Of a stretch of 64,000 bases of DNA, positions 1-8,574 are shown piece after piece. Location: contig JAJYRA010000041.1 of the NCBI GenBank assembly GCA_021794355.1, positions 1-64,000 of the forward strand, in the 5' to 3' direction. Below the pieces are notes generated by a model. The model had not been told where the DNA came from. It saw only the letters and a program-made list of their open reading frames with translations, and made no database searches. Position 1 is the first letter of the stretch. Each line of letters starts with the position of its first letter. This DNA comes from Thermoplasmata archaeon. Its GTDB lineage: Archaea; Thermoplasmatota; Thermoplasmata; Thermoplasmatales; Thermoplasmataceae. The position numbers and the translations under genes are program-made.

Positions 1-22
1 TTTCTGCAATAAGTTTAATCAT
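1..22 (-). CDS. 5' end of an unidentified gene running off the left edge
   Basis: Only seven codons (MIKLIAE) are inside the window, beginning with an ATG at 22-20 on the minus strand. I infer a start here because the same upstream 55 bp, with TATA-like element and the identical ATG ATT AAA CT start, occurs at 14257-14311 in front of another small decayed frame. The neighbouring vapBC genes make a toxin-antitoxin gene plausible, but the visible residues do not show it. Confidence 0.3.
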
Positions 23-66
23 TCTATTAATATAATGTATTCATTATATAAAGATCTTTCGGTTCA
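12..66 (-). promoter_or_regulatory. Palindromic promoter/operator, copy 1
   Basis: Read on the minus strand this 55-bp block holds a TATA-like stretch built into a 7-bp inverted repeat (TATAATG, 4 nt, CATTATA) about 20 nt before an ATG. A copy with two mismatches lies inverted at 14257-14311. A palindrome over the TATA box would suit autorepression by an antitoxin. Only the repeat and its position are seen; the regulator is inferred. Confidence 0.5.
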
Positions 67-158
67 TTGTACGCTGCTTCTAAAGATCCGTGCACTTTAG
101 ACTGACCTGTTACATCTTAAAAAATAGTATAAATATCTGTTATACATATTACTATATC

Positions 159-419
159 ATGGAAAAGAAAACTACAGTTGGACCAAAGGGTCAGGTTGTA
201 ATTCCCAAGGAGATAAGGGAAAAAATTGGAATAAAGGAATATTCTGAAGTAATTGTGGATGTTATTGATGATTCAGTGATAATCAGAAAGATAAAACCAG
301 AATCTGTGTCGTATGTTGATTTTTATAGTGCAACGTATTCCAGGAAGCTTAAGAAAAAAACAGATATCAAGAAAATAGCAGAGGAACAGTATGAAGGGAA
401 CATATTACATAGACTCTAA
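159..419 (+). CDS. vapB: VapB-type antitoxin (AbrB/MazE swapped-hairpin fold)
   Basis: An 86-residue AbrB-like antitoxin that would bind its own promoter and neutralise the VapC toxin encoded next. Residues 4-30 carry the AbrB core, with GPKGQVVIPKEIREKIGI recognisable; the C-terminal half is basic and would wrap the toxin. I chose the ATG at 159 because the upstream 23 codons of the frame are unlike the family and span a probable promoter (GTATAAATATC near 128-138). An inverted pair ATAGTA / TACTAT flanks that promoter and may be the operator. The 3' end overlaps vapC by 29 nt, typical of a coupled antitoxin-toxin pair. A decayed homologue of its C-terminal half lies at 2906-3032 on the other strand. 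Confidence 0.85.
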   Translation: MEKKTTVGPKGQVVIPKEIREKIGIKEYSEVIVDVIDDSVIIRKIKPESVSYVDFYSATYSRKLKKKTDIKKIAEEQYEGNILHRL

Positions 420-807
420 CGTTTTCCTGTACCCTGTTCTCTATAGTGAAATCGAAGAAGCAGAAAAAGCCAGGGATATCCTCGCAAGAATTGAAAACAA
501 GGAGATTCAGGCGTACACCTCAACCCTAACCTGGGACGAGGTTTCATATGTGACTGAAAGGGTGCTTGGAAAAACGGATGCCATAGAGATTGGAAAAAAG
601 TTCATCAATTTTCCGTTCCTCAGATTTGTGCCCGTGGATGATGAAATAATCAGAAGGAGCCAGGTTATCCGGGAAAGGTATCATTTAAAGCCGCGAGATT
701 CAATCCATTTGTCATGTGCCATAGAGAGAAATATCTTGGAGATAATAACGGATGATACAGATTTTGATGGCATAACGGAGATCAAAAGGATACCCGTAAA
801 AGGTTAG
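391..807 (+). CDS. vapC: VapC-type PIN-domain ribonuclease toxin
   Basis: A 138-aa PIN-domain protein, the expected length for VapC toxins, which are Mg2+-dependent endoribonucleases acting on tRNA, rRNA or mRNA. The first acidic residue is in YIDSNVFLYP (D8). Further acidic positions follow in the helix with TWDEVSYV, in KPRDSIHLSCA (D101) and in ITDDTDFDG near the C terminus, giving the usual PIN acidic pocket. It starts inside the antitoxin frame (29-nt overlap), so translation is probably coupled. All expected catalytic acids are present, so the toxin appears intact. The RNA target cannot be told from sequence. Confidence 0.87.
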   Translation: MKGTYYIDSNVFLYPVLYSEIEEAEKARDILARIENKEIQAYTSTLTWDEVSYVTERVLGKTDAIEIGKKFINFPFLRFVPVDDEIIRRSQVIRERYHLKPRDSIHLSCAIERNILEIITDDTDFDGITEIKRIPVKG

Positions 808-836
808 ATCATTTTCCATTCAAAAGAATTCATCCC

Positions 837-1371
837 CTATCTTGCGAAGGGGGATTTCATATATAGTATCAAAATAGTCTTAGATCTTGATCGCTTCAAT
901 CCACCCCTCCAACTTCTTCTCCAGTAAAATACGTGTGTTTCGAGGATCTTTCCAAGAGCGTCAAGAACTGGTTTCCTTTCCTTGTCCTTCCGTATGACTG
1001 GAACGCGTGGATTTGGCCTTATGAGTTTTCTTGCCCTATTCATTTCCTCTTTAGTAATGGACGTGAACTCCTGCAGGAAATCAATGTTTGAAAGAATTTT
1101 CTTGATGTAATGATCATTCTCAGCGTTTGAAAGAATGGCGGTGAATGCCCCTTACATCCCAATCTCCTTCGATGCCTGTGATCTCCCTGTTCTCGTGAAA
1201 ATAAGCATTCTTGGCCATCTGTGCCCTATCTCTTCGATTCCGTTATGCCTCACAACGTTTATGGCATTTCCACCCTTTCCAACCACAGGAGAGAGAAGTT
1301 CTTCCCTACGCTCTTCCACACGCTCCATGAATGATGAGGAGAATGCTGCTCCGGAAAAACTATCCCACTGA
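837..1371 (-). pseudogene. Decayed reading frame inside a TIR-bounded element
   Basis: On the minus strand two long open stretches in the same orientation can be read: one ending in a TAA near 1155 and one continuing to a TAG at 837-839. The latter includes FLQEFTSITKEEMNRARK and ends in a basic tail. They read like one broken protein rather than a modern gene. The family was not recognised. A plus-strand frame at 1135-1371 is its shadow. The frame runs through the left terminal repeat at 863-883, so the repeat is partly coding. Confidence 0.35.
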
Positions 1372-1420
1372 GAAAGTGATCAATAAATATCAGTGAAAAC
1401 TAAGACTATTTTGATGCTAT
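863..1420. mobile_element. Small element bounded by 21-bp terminal inverted repeats
   Basis: Positions 863-883 and 1400-1420 are inverted repeats matching at 20 of 21 positions (shared core CAAAATAGTCTTAG read from the left end). They enclose about 558 bp with a decayed minus-strand frame and sit exactly between the vapBC and abiE toxin-antitoxin pairs. That is the layout of a non-autonomous or truncated insertion sequence. I see no clear target-site duplication and cannot name the family. Confidence 0.5.
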
Positions 1421-1485
1421 GACTTGTTCTTATCCAATTGGGCAAAGTTTATCATATTTGATTAAATGTATAGGTCATCATAAGA

Positions 1486-2133
1486 ATGAATAAAGAATCA
1501 TTTCTAGAAAAGGTAGGTAACTTGCCTTCGTTCACACTTTCCGAAGTGTACCCCATGTTTTCTTCGAAGGGGTATGCTAGCATATTCTTGCAGCGTTTGG
1601 TCAGGAGAGGCTTCTTGAAGAAACTCTCTTACGGTATTTATACTGCGCTATCGGATCCGTTTGCTTACTGTACCCACATATTTTACCCCTCATACATATC
1701 ATCGTGGAATGCCCTTCAATACTATGGGCTAACCACTCAGATACCGGAGACCATCACCGTTATGTCTTACAAAAAATTTAGAATCAATGGGATAGAGATC
1801 ATCAGATCGCCGTTTCTCTTTGGTTTCACTAAAGTGAAATATTTCGATTCCGAGATATTCATGGCTACTAGAGAAAAAGCAGTGCTTGATTCAGTGGTTT
1901 ACAAACTTGTACCATTTGAAGATCTGAGTGAGATGTTACCCAAACTTAACGGGAATCGACTGGAAGAATACAGCATAAAATGCGGAAAAAAGAATGCGAG
2001 GATCATAGGGTACCTCATGGATAAGGAAGGGTTGAACACCAATAAAATTAGAAAATTCATTTCGGGAGACAGAAACTATACGCGGATCAACTTTCCCGTG
2101 AACAAAAATGCATGGAGAATAAAGAATGATTGA
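1486..2133 (+). CDS. abiEi: AbiEi-family type IV antitoxin / transcriptional regulator
   Basis: A 215-aa protein of the AbiEi antitoxin class. The N-terminal ~60 residues form a winged helix (FTLSEVYPMFSSKGYASIFLQRLVRRGFL, then KLSYGIYTA), followed by a C-terminal domain containing SSWNALQYYGLTTQIP and the TREKAVLDSVVYK segment typical of the family. It should repress the operon and counter the nucleotidyltransferase toxin encoded next. The two genes overlap by 8 nt (ATG of the toxin at 2126), so they are co-transcribed. A TATA-like TTTATCATA lies about 35 nt upstream of the ATG. AbiE systems work as toxin-antitoxin modules and, in some bacteria, as abortive phage defence. Confidence 0.8.
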   Translation: MNKESFLEKVGNLPSFTLSEVYPMFSSKGYASIFLQRLVRRGFLKKLSYGIYTALSDPFAYCTHIFYPSYISSWNALQYYGLTTQIPETITVMSYKKFRINGIEIIRSPFLFGFTKVKYFDSEIFMATREKAVLDSVVYKLVPFEDLSEMLPKLNGNRLEEYSIKCGKKNARIIGYLMDKEGLNTNKIRKFISGDRNYTRINFPVNKNAWRIKND

Positions 2134-2890
2134 TGTTAAAAGATTGAGAGAGATCGGTAAGGTAAGGGGATTGACAAATCTGGGTCAGATGGAGAAAGAT
2201 TATTTTCAGGAACTTTTAATGCTGGCAATCTTTAGGAACAATGAGAATGGATTAGTATTCAAGGGCGGGACATGCCTCTACAAACTCTATTCTCTGGATA
2301 GATTTTCGGAGGATCTTGATTTTGATGGGGTGCCTGATGCAAGATTTAGATCAAAAATAACATCTTTTCTCAAAAACTACGGATATGACTCCAAGATTAC
2401 CACTCATAACGCGTTCGGCGAAAATCTGAGTGAGAAAATTCTAATTACGGGTCCGCTGTATTCGGGCACAAACGAGAGTAGGTGCAGGATCATCCTTGAC
2501 TTTAGCAGTAGAGAAAGGCCAATAATTAAACCATCCATTGTTCCTTTTTACTCGCATTATGATGATCTACCATCCTTTCCAGTCTTGTCAATGGACCTTT
2601 CCGAAATTCTTGCTGAAAAAATAAGATCGTTGATTCACCGGAAAAAGGCACGGGATCTTTATGATATTAACTTTCTCCTTAGAAAGGGCGTGACAACGTC
2701 ACTTGATATTGTCAACATAAAATTAAGGTTGAACAACATTGTCTATTCTGAAATTCATATACAAAAGGGAATTTCAACTGCACAACTCAACTGGGATAAG
2801 GAATTAAGGGCTTTTGTTAAAGATCTTCAACCCGTGGAACCTGTGAAGAACTTTGTTCTGGAGAACCTTATAAGAATGCTTAAGACATGA
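2126..2890 (+). CDS. abiEii: AbiEii/AbiGii-type nucleotidyltransferase toxin
   Basis: A 254-aa DNA polymerase beta-fold nucleotidyltransferase. The hallmark appears at about residues 46-72: FKGGTCLYKLY followed by RFSEDLDFDG, giving the GG and the DxD-like catalytic pair. Later motifs include ILDFSSRERP and the IRSLIHRKKARDLYDINFLL helix conserved in AbiEii proteins. Members use NTP substrates and, where tested, modify tRNA or otherwise stop growth. The gene follows abiEi with overlap, so the pair appears intact. Length and motifs fit the family and no lesion is visible. Confidence 0.82.
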   Translation: MIDVKRLREIGKVRGLTNLGQMEKDYFQELLMLAIFRNNENGLVFKGGTCLYKLYSLDRFSEDLDFDGVPDARFRSKITSFLKNYGYDSKITTHNAFGENLSEKILITGPLYSGTNESRCRIILDFSSRERPIIKPSIVPFYSHYDDLPSFPVLSMDLSEILAEKIRSLIHRKKARDLYDINFLLRKGVTTSLDIVNIKLRLNNIVYSEIHIQKGISTAQLNWDKELRAFVKDLQPVEPVKNFVLENLIRMLKT

Positions 2891-2905
2891 CTTTACTCGA
2901 TTCTA

Positions 2906-3032
2906 TCGTAGTTTCCCTTCGCGCTGTTCCTCTACTATTTTATTAAGAACTATTTTCTTCTTAAGCTTCCTGGAATACGTTGCACCTTAAAAATCAACAT
3001 AAGACACAGATTCCGGTTTTATCTTTCTTATT
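2906..3032 (-). pseudogene. Decayed vapB antitoxin fragment
   Basis: The reverse complement of this stretch closely matches the last 40 codons of vapB at 159-419, including the segments AAGATAAAACC, TATGTTGATTTTTA, GCAACGTATTCCAGGAAGC and GAGGAACAG. A stop (TAA) replaces a tyrosine codon in the middle, and no toxin follows. It is a dead second copy of the antitoxin, in inverted orientation and just downstream of abiEii. Confidence 0.65.
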
Positions 3033-3159
3033 ATATGTCATGGTCATATATTGTAATATTCACCGGCTGCAAGAAGCCACCGAGGAAGAGAGCTATCGTA
3101 CTTCTATAAAATCTTGCAATATAAGCCTGCGCAATTCAGACAAGTACGAGGAGTAGTTC

Positions 3160-4899
3160 TTATCGCGTCCAAGAATGACCGAAAGTGGAGTTTCTGAGCT
3201 CCGATTGGAAAGCAGAATGCCTGTGATACTTATTGCGATATTCGTCAACTAAATCTTCCCCAGTCTTTCTGTCTTTCTGGATTTCAAGCATCTCGGCGGT
3301 GGCGACTAACAACGCTGCAGCTTTATTATAGCTATTTCTATGTTTTTCCCCGACTATGGCATCCACTCTCTTTCCTGTTTCCTCAACACACCACCTGATA
3401 TATTCCGCCTTCTCTTCGCCTGTGAGATTTACCGACTGGATGACATCTTCCATTGCATTGCTAAATCTCTCTGAGAGACTTATTCGATCTTTGTTTTGAA
3501 ATGGGAATCCAGTGATATCGTCAATCAGGTCCTTCCATACCAACTTGACGTTTGGCACGGGTTTACCGCCTCCTTCCTTCGAAAGCAGTTTGAGAAAGAA
3601 GGTCAGAACTAATCCCTTTGGGTTCGTGCCATAGCTCCAACCCAATGATTTCTCGTCAATAACAATGTCATGGACCTCCTTGTGGCGACCGCCCAATAAA
3701 AGGGTCTCCACCAGCAAAATCCCTTGAGCGGAGGATTTTTTGCTTTCTCTGTCGTCGACCAAAAAACGAAAGTCGTTGTTAGCACGCTGGCTTATCAATG
3801 AACGTACTCTAGACATGGAGGTGCTGATCTCATTCTGATAACTGTCGACACCTTCCGTAACCCGTAGCAATGAGAGTAGATGATCCAGCGATGGATCTGA
3901 ATAGAATGCTTCATGGAAAGCGTAAAGCTGCCTAACCCTGTTTCCGAGATGCTCGGCAGCAATTGCAAGATATTCTCCAATCGTGGCTCTCAGCACATAA
4001 TCTTTTGGTACGTTCTCGAGCCCTTCCATGGCTGCCTTTTCCATCCCTGAAAAATCTTCTTCTTTCTCCAGCATCTTTATCCATTCAATATACGCGCTGG
4101 GATGGTTCTTTCCGTCTCTTCTGGCCAAGTTCATAATCCCCGACATTCCAGCGGACAGGACAACAGCTTCACGGAGAAGATAGCGGGCCCATCCCTCTTT
4201 TTTAACGCTGAGCAGATCGATCCACGATTTCAGGAACTCACCATAGGCAGGGAGAGGCTCCAATCCTGCATTTACAACGGACCTGATATTTAGGCCCTCC
4301 CCTACATACCTACTGAAGTACTGCATACCATCCAGCATATTTGCCGGCAGTTCCCTTTCCGGAGACGAAAAGTAGATGGAAAGAAGGTAGCTTGAACGAG
4401 ACTCGTTTATGTCGCTTTCCAGCATCCCCAATGGATCGTAACTGCCTGGCAGATGTAAGGATTCCTCCCCACTTTCCAGAATCCTGAACAGCATCGCATA
4501 CGCATCACGTGCAAGATCATATTTGCCCTCGGTCATGCAATCATGGGCTTCTTGCATGAAATCATCAACCTCGGATGCCCAGCTTTCATCTGCCTGTTCT
4601 TCGTCGTAGAAGTCATCATCTTCCTCCTGTGCTTCACCGTAACTTCCATCTTCAACTCGTTTTCCGAAGGCTTTTATTTCCTCCAGAAATTCGGTGTCTG
4701 ATTTCCATCCAATTTCCTCTGTGATTGGAGGAGATAGCTTATTCAAGAATTCTTCTCTCTTCGCTGGTGGCGTCTTCACAGCCCAATCCAGTAGAATATT
4801 AGTCAAGGATTCCAAGGAGTATGTCTTCAGCCTATCCTGCACCCGATTCATGAATTCTCTTAATCCGAGATTGTCCTGCATATTCTCACTAGCACCCAT
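3160..4899 (-). CDS. Unidentified 579-aa acidic helical (TPR-like) protein
   Basis: I do not recognise a family. The protein is hydrophilic and almost entirely helical in character. The N-terminal ~80 residues include LESLTNILLDWAVKTPPAKR. An acidic linker follows near residues 92-108 (EEDDDFYDEEQ), and from residue ~110 on there are TPR-like helix pairs (EGKYDLARDAYAMLFRILE, then PSAYIEWIKMLEKEEDFSG). No signal peptide, membrane segment or catalytic motif is visible. It lies alone between the AbiE pair and tricorn, facing away from both. TPR-like scaffolds in defence-rich DNA often have accessory roles, but that is inference. The ATG at 4899 gives the full open frame; a start a few codons later (M7) is also possible. 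Confidence 0.6.
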   Translation of the reverse strand: MGASENMQDNLGLREFMNRVQDRLKTYSLESLTNILLDWAVKTPPAKREEFLNKLSPPITEEIGWKSDTEFLEEIKAFGKRVEDGSYGEAQEEDDDFYDEEQADESWASEVDDFMQEAHDCMTEGKYDLARDAYAMLFRILESGEESLHLPGSYDPLGMLESDINESRSSYLLSIYFSSPERELPANMLDGMQYFSRYVGEGLNIRSVVNAGLEPLPAYGEFLKSWIDLLSVKKEGWARYLLREAVVLSAGMSGIMNLARRDGKNHPSAYIEWIKMLEKEEDFSGMEKAAMEGLENVPKDYVLRATIGEYLAIAAEHLGNRVRQLYAFHEAFYSDPSLDHLLSLLRVTEGVDSYQNEISTSMSRVRSLISQRANNDFRFLVDDRESKKSSAQGILLVETLLLGGRHKEVHDIVIDEKSLGWSYGTNPKGLVLTFFLKLLSKEGGGKPVPNVKLVWKDLIDDITGFPFQNKDRISLSERFSNAMEDVIQSVNLTGEEKAEYIRWCVEETGKRVDAIVGEKHRNSYNKAAALLVATAEMLEIQKDRKTGEDLVDEYRNKYHRHSAFQSELRNSTFGHSWTR

Positions 4900-5399
4900 G
4901 CTTTGTAACCCTAAATATTCTCTTGTCCTGCTTCCTGGATCGCAACACCATGGTTCTATGTAATATTTTTCTCATGGAGAATTCGGCATTACCGAAAAAG
5001 AATGGGAAAGACGTTCCCAACCTCTTACAGAGGATTTCATGAAAGAAATCGCTATCATGCCATCTTTCAGGACTTATCCAATGGACTTGCCTCTGTTTTC
5101 CCGTCTCTTGAAACAATATAATCGTTTCCCAATTCATCTCCTCCATAAAGATCGGAGCTTCCTTGCTCAGATGATTGTAAACAGAGATAAAAACGTGCTA
5201 TTCATGTTTTGCAATATTGTGAAGCGAATTGTAATTCTTACTGAGAATCGGCTCTCCAGGATTCATTGTACATCTTTTAAAAACTGATTGAATCATAAGT
5301 TTGTGCACCAATGTTTTTTGCTCTTTTTTCCACCTCATGGTATAAATATTAACGGTATTCCTGAAAAATGCCTAAATAAGATAATGCGAATCTGGGTGA
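4900..5399. other. Intergenic stretch without recognisable gene
   Basis: About 500 bp between the divergent 579-aa gene and tricorn. Short frames exist on both strands but none has family likeness or a good start. A TATA-like GGTATAAATATTA at about 5339-5351 may serve tricorn, 50 nt before its ATG. I see no tRNA, repeat or hairpin of note. Confidence 0.5.
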
Positions 5400-8300
5400 A
5401 TGAACTTTTATAAGCATTCGCCGGACATAAACAAGGATGAGTTTCTTTTTGTCTCCAATGATAAGATATGGCTTGGGGACCTGAAAACTGGAAATGCAGG
5501 GGTTATAGTATCCAGTGAGGGTGTGATAAATAACGCAAGATTTTCTCCGGATGGCAAAAAGATAATATTCAGGTCAATGAGGGGGAAGGATGCTTCCGTA
5601 GCAGACCTTTTTCTTTATGACAGGAAAACCTGTGAGGTCAGGAGAATCACCCGTCTAAATGGAAAAAGTGTCCCAAGAAGAATGTTTACAGACCTGGCGG
5701 GATGGAAGGGTAATTCCCCCATAATTTCAACGGATGCTTTTTCGGCCTTTGGAGCCCTTACCTTTCTTTATGAACTGAATTTAAAAACACTTTCCCTTTC
5801 GCCATTGAACCTTGGACCTGCTGCCCACATTATTTACCACGGGGATGATGTAATTATTGGAAGATACACCTGCGATATGCCTCACTGGAAAGGGTATAAG
5901 GGCGGTACCAAAGGGGTGATATGGTCCGGGAGGATTGGAAAAAAGTTCAAAAAAATCGTTGATCTTGAGGGGCACGCATCAAACCCATGCATGGTTGGAG
6001 ATATGATATATTTTGTATCGGATCACGAAGGCTTTGGGCAGATATATTCTGTGGATATCCAGGGAGAGAAGAACAAAAGGCATTCTAACTTCAAGGTTCA
6101 TTATCCCAGGCATCTCTCTTCCAATGGGAAGCTATTGATGTATTCCATGGGCGGAGATGTATATACATATGATCCTGTTTCGAAGAAAACGGAAAAGTTG
6201 GAAATAAATATGGAATCCGGTGTAACAATTCCAAAACCAAAGTTTCCTGAGGCCTCAAAATATCTTGAGGAGTATTCCATAAACAGTGTGGGTGATTCTT
6301 ACGGCTTTGTTGTCCGTGGAAAAGGATATGTTACCTCGAAGGAGCTGTATCCCCAGATCAGAATCCGATCAGAGGGAAGGGTGAGATTGGTCAGATTTGT
6401 GGATGAAAGGAGAGTTGCCTATGTGAGACAGGATCTTGACGGCGAGTTTCTCTGTTTATCTTCCCTTCCCGATCTCTCATCATATTCCCCGTTGAAGGAA
6501 AATCTTGGGCTCATTGATAACATAGTTCCTTCTCCAGACGGAAAGTCCATTGCGATCACGAATATCCTGTTCGAACTCTACCGGGTTGATCTGGAAACAA
6601 TGAAGACAGAACTTGTGGATAAGAGTGAAGCTGGGAAGATAAGGGATGTGACGTGGAGAAATGATTCCAGGATGCTTGCCTATACCTACCCCTATATGAC
6701 CGGAGGATTCGGCCAGAGGGATGGTTCCATAATAAAAACAGCAGATTTGGAAACGGGCAAGAAAATGGAGATGACAGAACCCACGGCAAATGATTATTCT
6801 CCCACCTTCGATCCCTCCGATTCTTTCCTTTACTATCTTTCTGACAGAACCTTCGATCCTGTGGAAGACAGGGCCACGTTCAATTATTCCTTTCCCCTGA
6901 TGGCGAGGCCATATTTTATAAGACTTGGAGGAAAACATTTCTCTCCAGTAAAGCAGCTCCCGGATACAATGTTGATAAACGAGAAAAGGGAGGAAAGTCT
7001 TATGGTTCCGGAGCCTCTACCCATAAATTCAGGTAACTATAATTCCCTTAAGGCCGTAAATGGAGGTCTCCTGTTTATTTCATACACACCTGAAGGATTG
7101 CTTAAAATTGCGGCCAGTGGTATGCAGAGGTCTGGTTCACTTTCATTTTTCGATTTCAGCACTAAAAAAGTGAAGGAGATTGGAAAGGGCGTGATGGATT
7201 ACAGAATTTCAGGGGATAATAGCACTCTGGTGGTAAGAAGAGAAAAGAACAAGCTATCCAGATTACAGTCCAGAAAGGGAAAGGATGTTATCACTGGATT
7301 TGAGGATGAAACGGAAATTCACCTTAAAAAAATGAAAGTACATGTGGATTTACCCTCCGAATGGAAACAGATGTTCAACGAAACATGGATTCTTGCTGCC
7401 AATTATTTTTGGAAAGAGGACTTTGCAAGGAAAAACTCCATGGAAATTTACAGGAGATACTCACCGCTGATTGATAAAATAACCACAAGATTCGAACTCT
7501 CCGAGATTATGAGGGAAATGCAGGGGGAGTTCAGGACTTCCCACTCCTACGAAACGGGTGGAGACTTCCTTTCGTCCGATCCCATTCCCATAGGACATCT
7601 GGGTGCAGACCTTGATGTGAAGAATGGCAGATACGTTATAAAAAAGATCTATCATGGGGACCTATCCAACGAGAATGAAAAGAGTCCCCTTCTCCTAGGT
7701 GGTTTCCAGGAGGGGGACGAACTTGTTTCGTTGAACGGAGAACCTGTAGATCCTGAGGTAAAACCCATTGAACAGCACCTCATGAATCTTGGCTCTGATC
7801 TCATCAGGCTGGATGTAAAAACCAGCTCAGGAAAGGCCTATTCCAACTACATTGAAACAATCCCCGATGACAGGTACTTGAGGTACAGAGACTGGGTGGA
7901 AGGAAACAGGAAGCTTGTCCACGAAAAAACAGATGGAAAAGTTGGATATGTTCACATACCAAATATGATGCTTGATGGCCTTGCGGAGTTTTACAGGCTC
8001 TATACAAGAGAGTTCAAGAAGTTTGGACTCATAGTTGACGTGAGATTTAATGGTGGAGGAAATGTTTCCCAGCTGGTTCTGGAGAAGCTCTTGAGGGAGA
8101 GGATCGCCCTTACTCATCCAAGACTGGGCCAGGATTCCCCATATCCATCCTATTCCATTGAAGGTCCCATGGTCGCCATCACGAACGAAAATGCAGGATC
8201 CGATGGAGATATATTCAGCCATTCCTTCAAGCTGTTAAGCCTCGGGCCACTGGTGGGAACCAGGACATGGGGAGGAGTCATAGGAATCAGTCCGGAGAGA

Positions 8301-8507
8301 AGGCTTGCCGATGGGACCGTTGTAACTCAACCCAGATTTGGATTGAACTTCAAGGATGTGGGCTTTGGAGTGGAAAATTATGGAACTGATCCCACAGAGG
8401 AGGTTGAGATTGCACCGGATGACTGGTACAAAGGGAAAGATCCGCAGATGGAAAGAGCCCTGAGTATAATAGATGCCATGATTAAGCTGAACCAGAAAAA
8501 GGGTTAG
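5400..8507 (+). CDS. tri: Tricorn core protease
   Basis: A 1035-aa tricorn protease, a self-compartmentalising serine protease that cuts proteasome products to short peptides, which factors F1-F3 then degrade to amino acids. Order of domains: six- and seven-bladed beta-propellers (about 1-650; repeated SPDGKKI / SPDGKSI blades), a C1 helical domain, a PDZ domain (about 720-815, with EGDELVSLNGEPV), and the S41 protease domain. Catalytic residues, with 31 fewer residues than the Thermoplasma acidophilum enzyme: S714-H715 (TSHSYETGG), S934-D935 (NAGSDGD) and E992 (GVENYGTD). The shift is the same for all, which supports full colinearity. The start ATG at 5400 follows GGGTGA. An M1 aminopeptidase partner is at 34616-36997. 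Confidence 0.97.
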   Translation: MNFYKHSPDINKDEFLFVSNDKIWLGDLKTGNAGVIVSSEGVINNARFSPDGKKIIFRSMRGKDASVADLFLYDRKTCEVRRITRLNGKSVPRRMFTDLAGWKGNSPIISTDAFSAFGALTFLYELNLKTLSLSPLNLGPAAHIIYHGDDVIIGRYTCDMPHWKGYKGGTKGVIWSGRIGKKFKKIVDLEGHASNPCMVGDMIYFVSDHEGFGQIYSVDIQGEKNKRHSNFKVHYPRHLSSNGKLLMYSMGGDVYTYDPVSKKTEKLEINMESGVTIPKPKFPEASKYLEEYSINSVGDSYGFVVRGKGYVTSKELYPQIRIRSEGRVRLVRFVDERRVAYVRQDLDGEFLCLSSLPDLSSYSPLKENLGLIDNIVPSPDGKSIAITNILFELYRVDLETMKTELVDKSEAGKIRDVTWRNDSRMLAYTYPYMTGGFGQRDGSIIKTADLETGKKMEMTEPTANDYSPTFDPSDSFLYYLSDRTFDPVEDRATFNYSFPLMARPYFIRLGGKHFSPVKQLPDTMLINEKREESLMVPEPLPINSGNYNSLKAVNGGLLFISYTPEGLLKIAASGMQRSGSLSFFDFSTKKVKEIGKGVMDYRISGDNSTLVVRREKNKLSRLQSRKGKDVITGFEDETEIHLKKMKVHVDLPSEWKQMFNETWILAANYFWKEDFARKNSMEIYRRYSPLIDKITTRFELSEIMREMQGEFRTSHSYETGGDFLSSDPIPIGHLGADLDVKNGRYVIKKIYHGDLSNENEKSPLLLGGFQEGDELVSLNGEPVDPEVKPIEQHLMNLGSDLIRLDVKTSSGKAYSNYIETIPDDRYLRYRDWVEGNRKLVHEKTDGKVGYVHIPNMMLDGLAEFYRLYTREFKKFGLIVDVRFNGGGNVSQLVLEKLLRERIALTHPRLGQDSPYPSYSIEGPMVAITNENAGSDGDIFSHSFKLLSLGPLVGTRTWGGVIGISPERRLADGTVVTQPRFGLNFKDVGFGVENYGTDPTEEVEIAPDDWYKGKDPQMERALSIIDAMIKLNQKKG

Positions 8508-8574
8508 ACTCCTTTTTCCCATGATTTTATAATTTTTAATAATCGGATGCTTATGTTGAACCGATTTCTAACAT

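Noticed and set aside
1135-1371. A 78-codon plus-strand frame
   Set aside because: It is antisense to the decayed minus-strand frame inside the TIR-bounded element and has no recognisable features.
4889-5146. An 85-codon minus-strand frame upstream of the 579-aa gene
   Set aside because: Unusual composition (many Phe, Trp, His), no family likeness, and it overlaps the neighbour's start. Probably chance.
6480-6938. A 152-codon minus-strand frame within tricorn
   Set aside because: Antisense to the conserved beta-propeller part of tricorn, no start signal.
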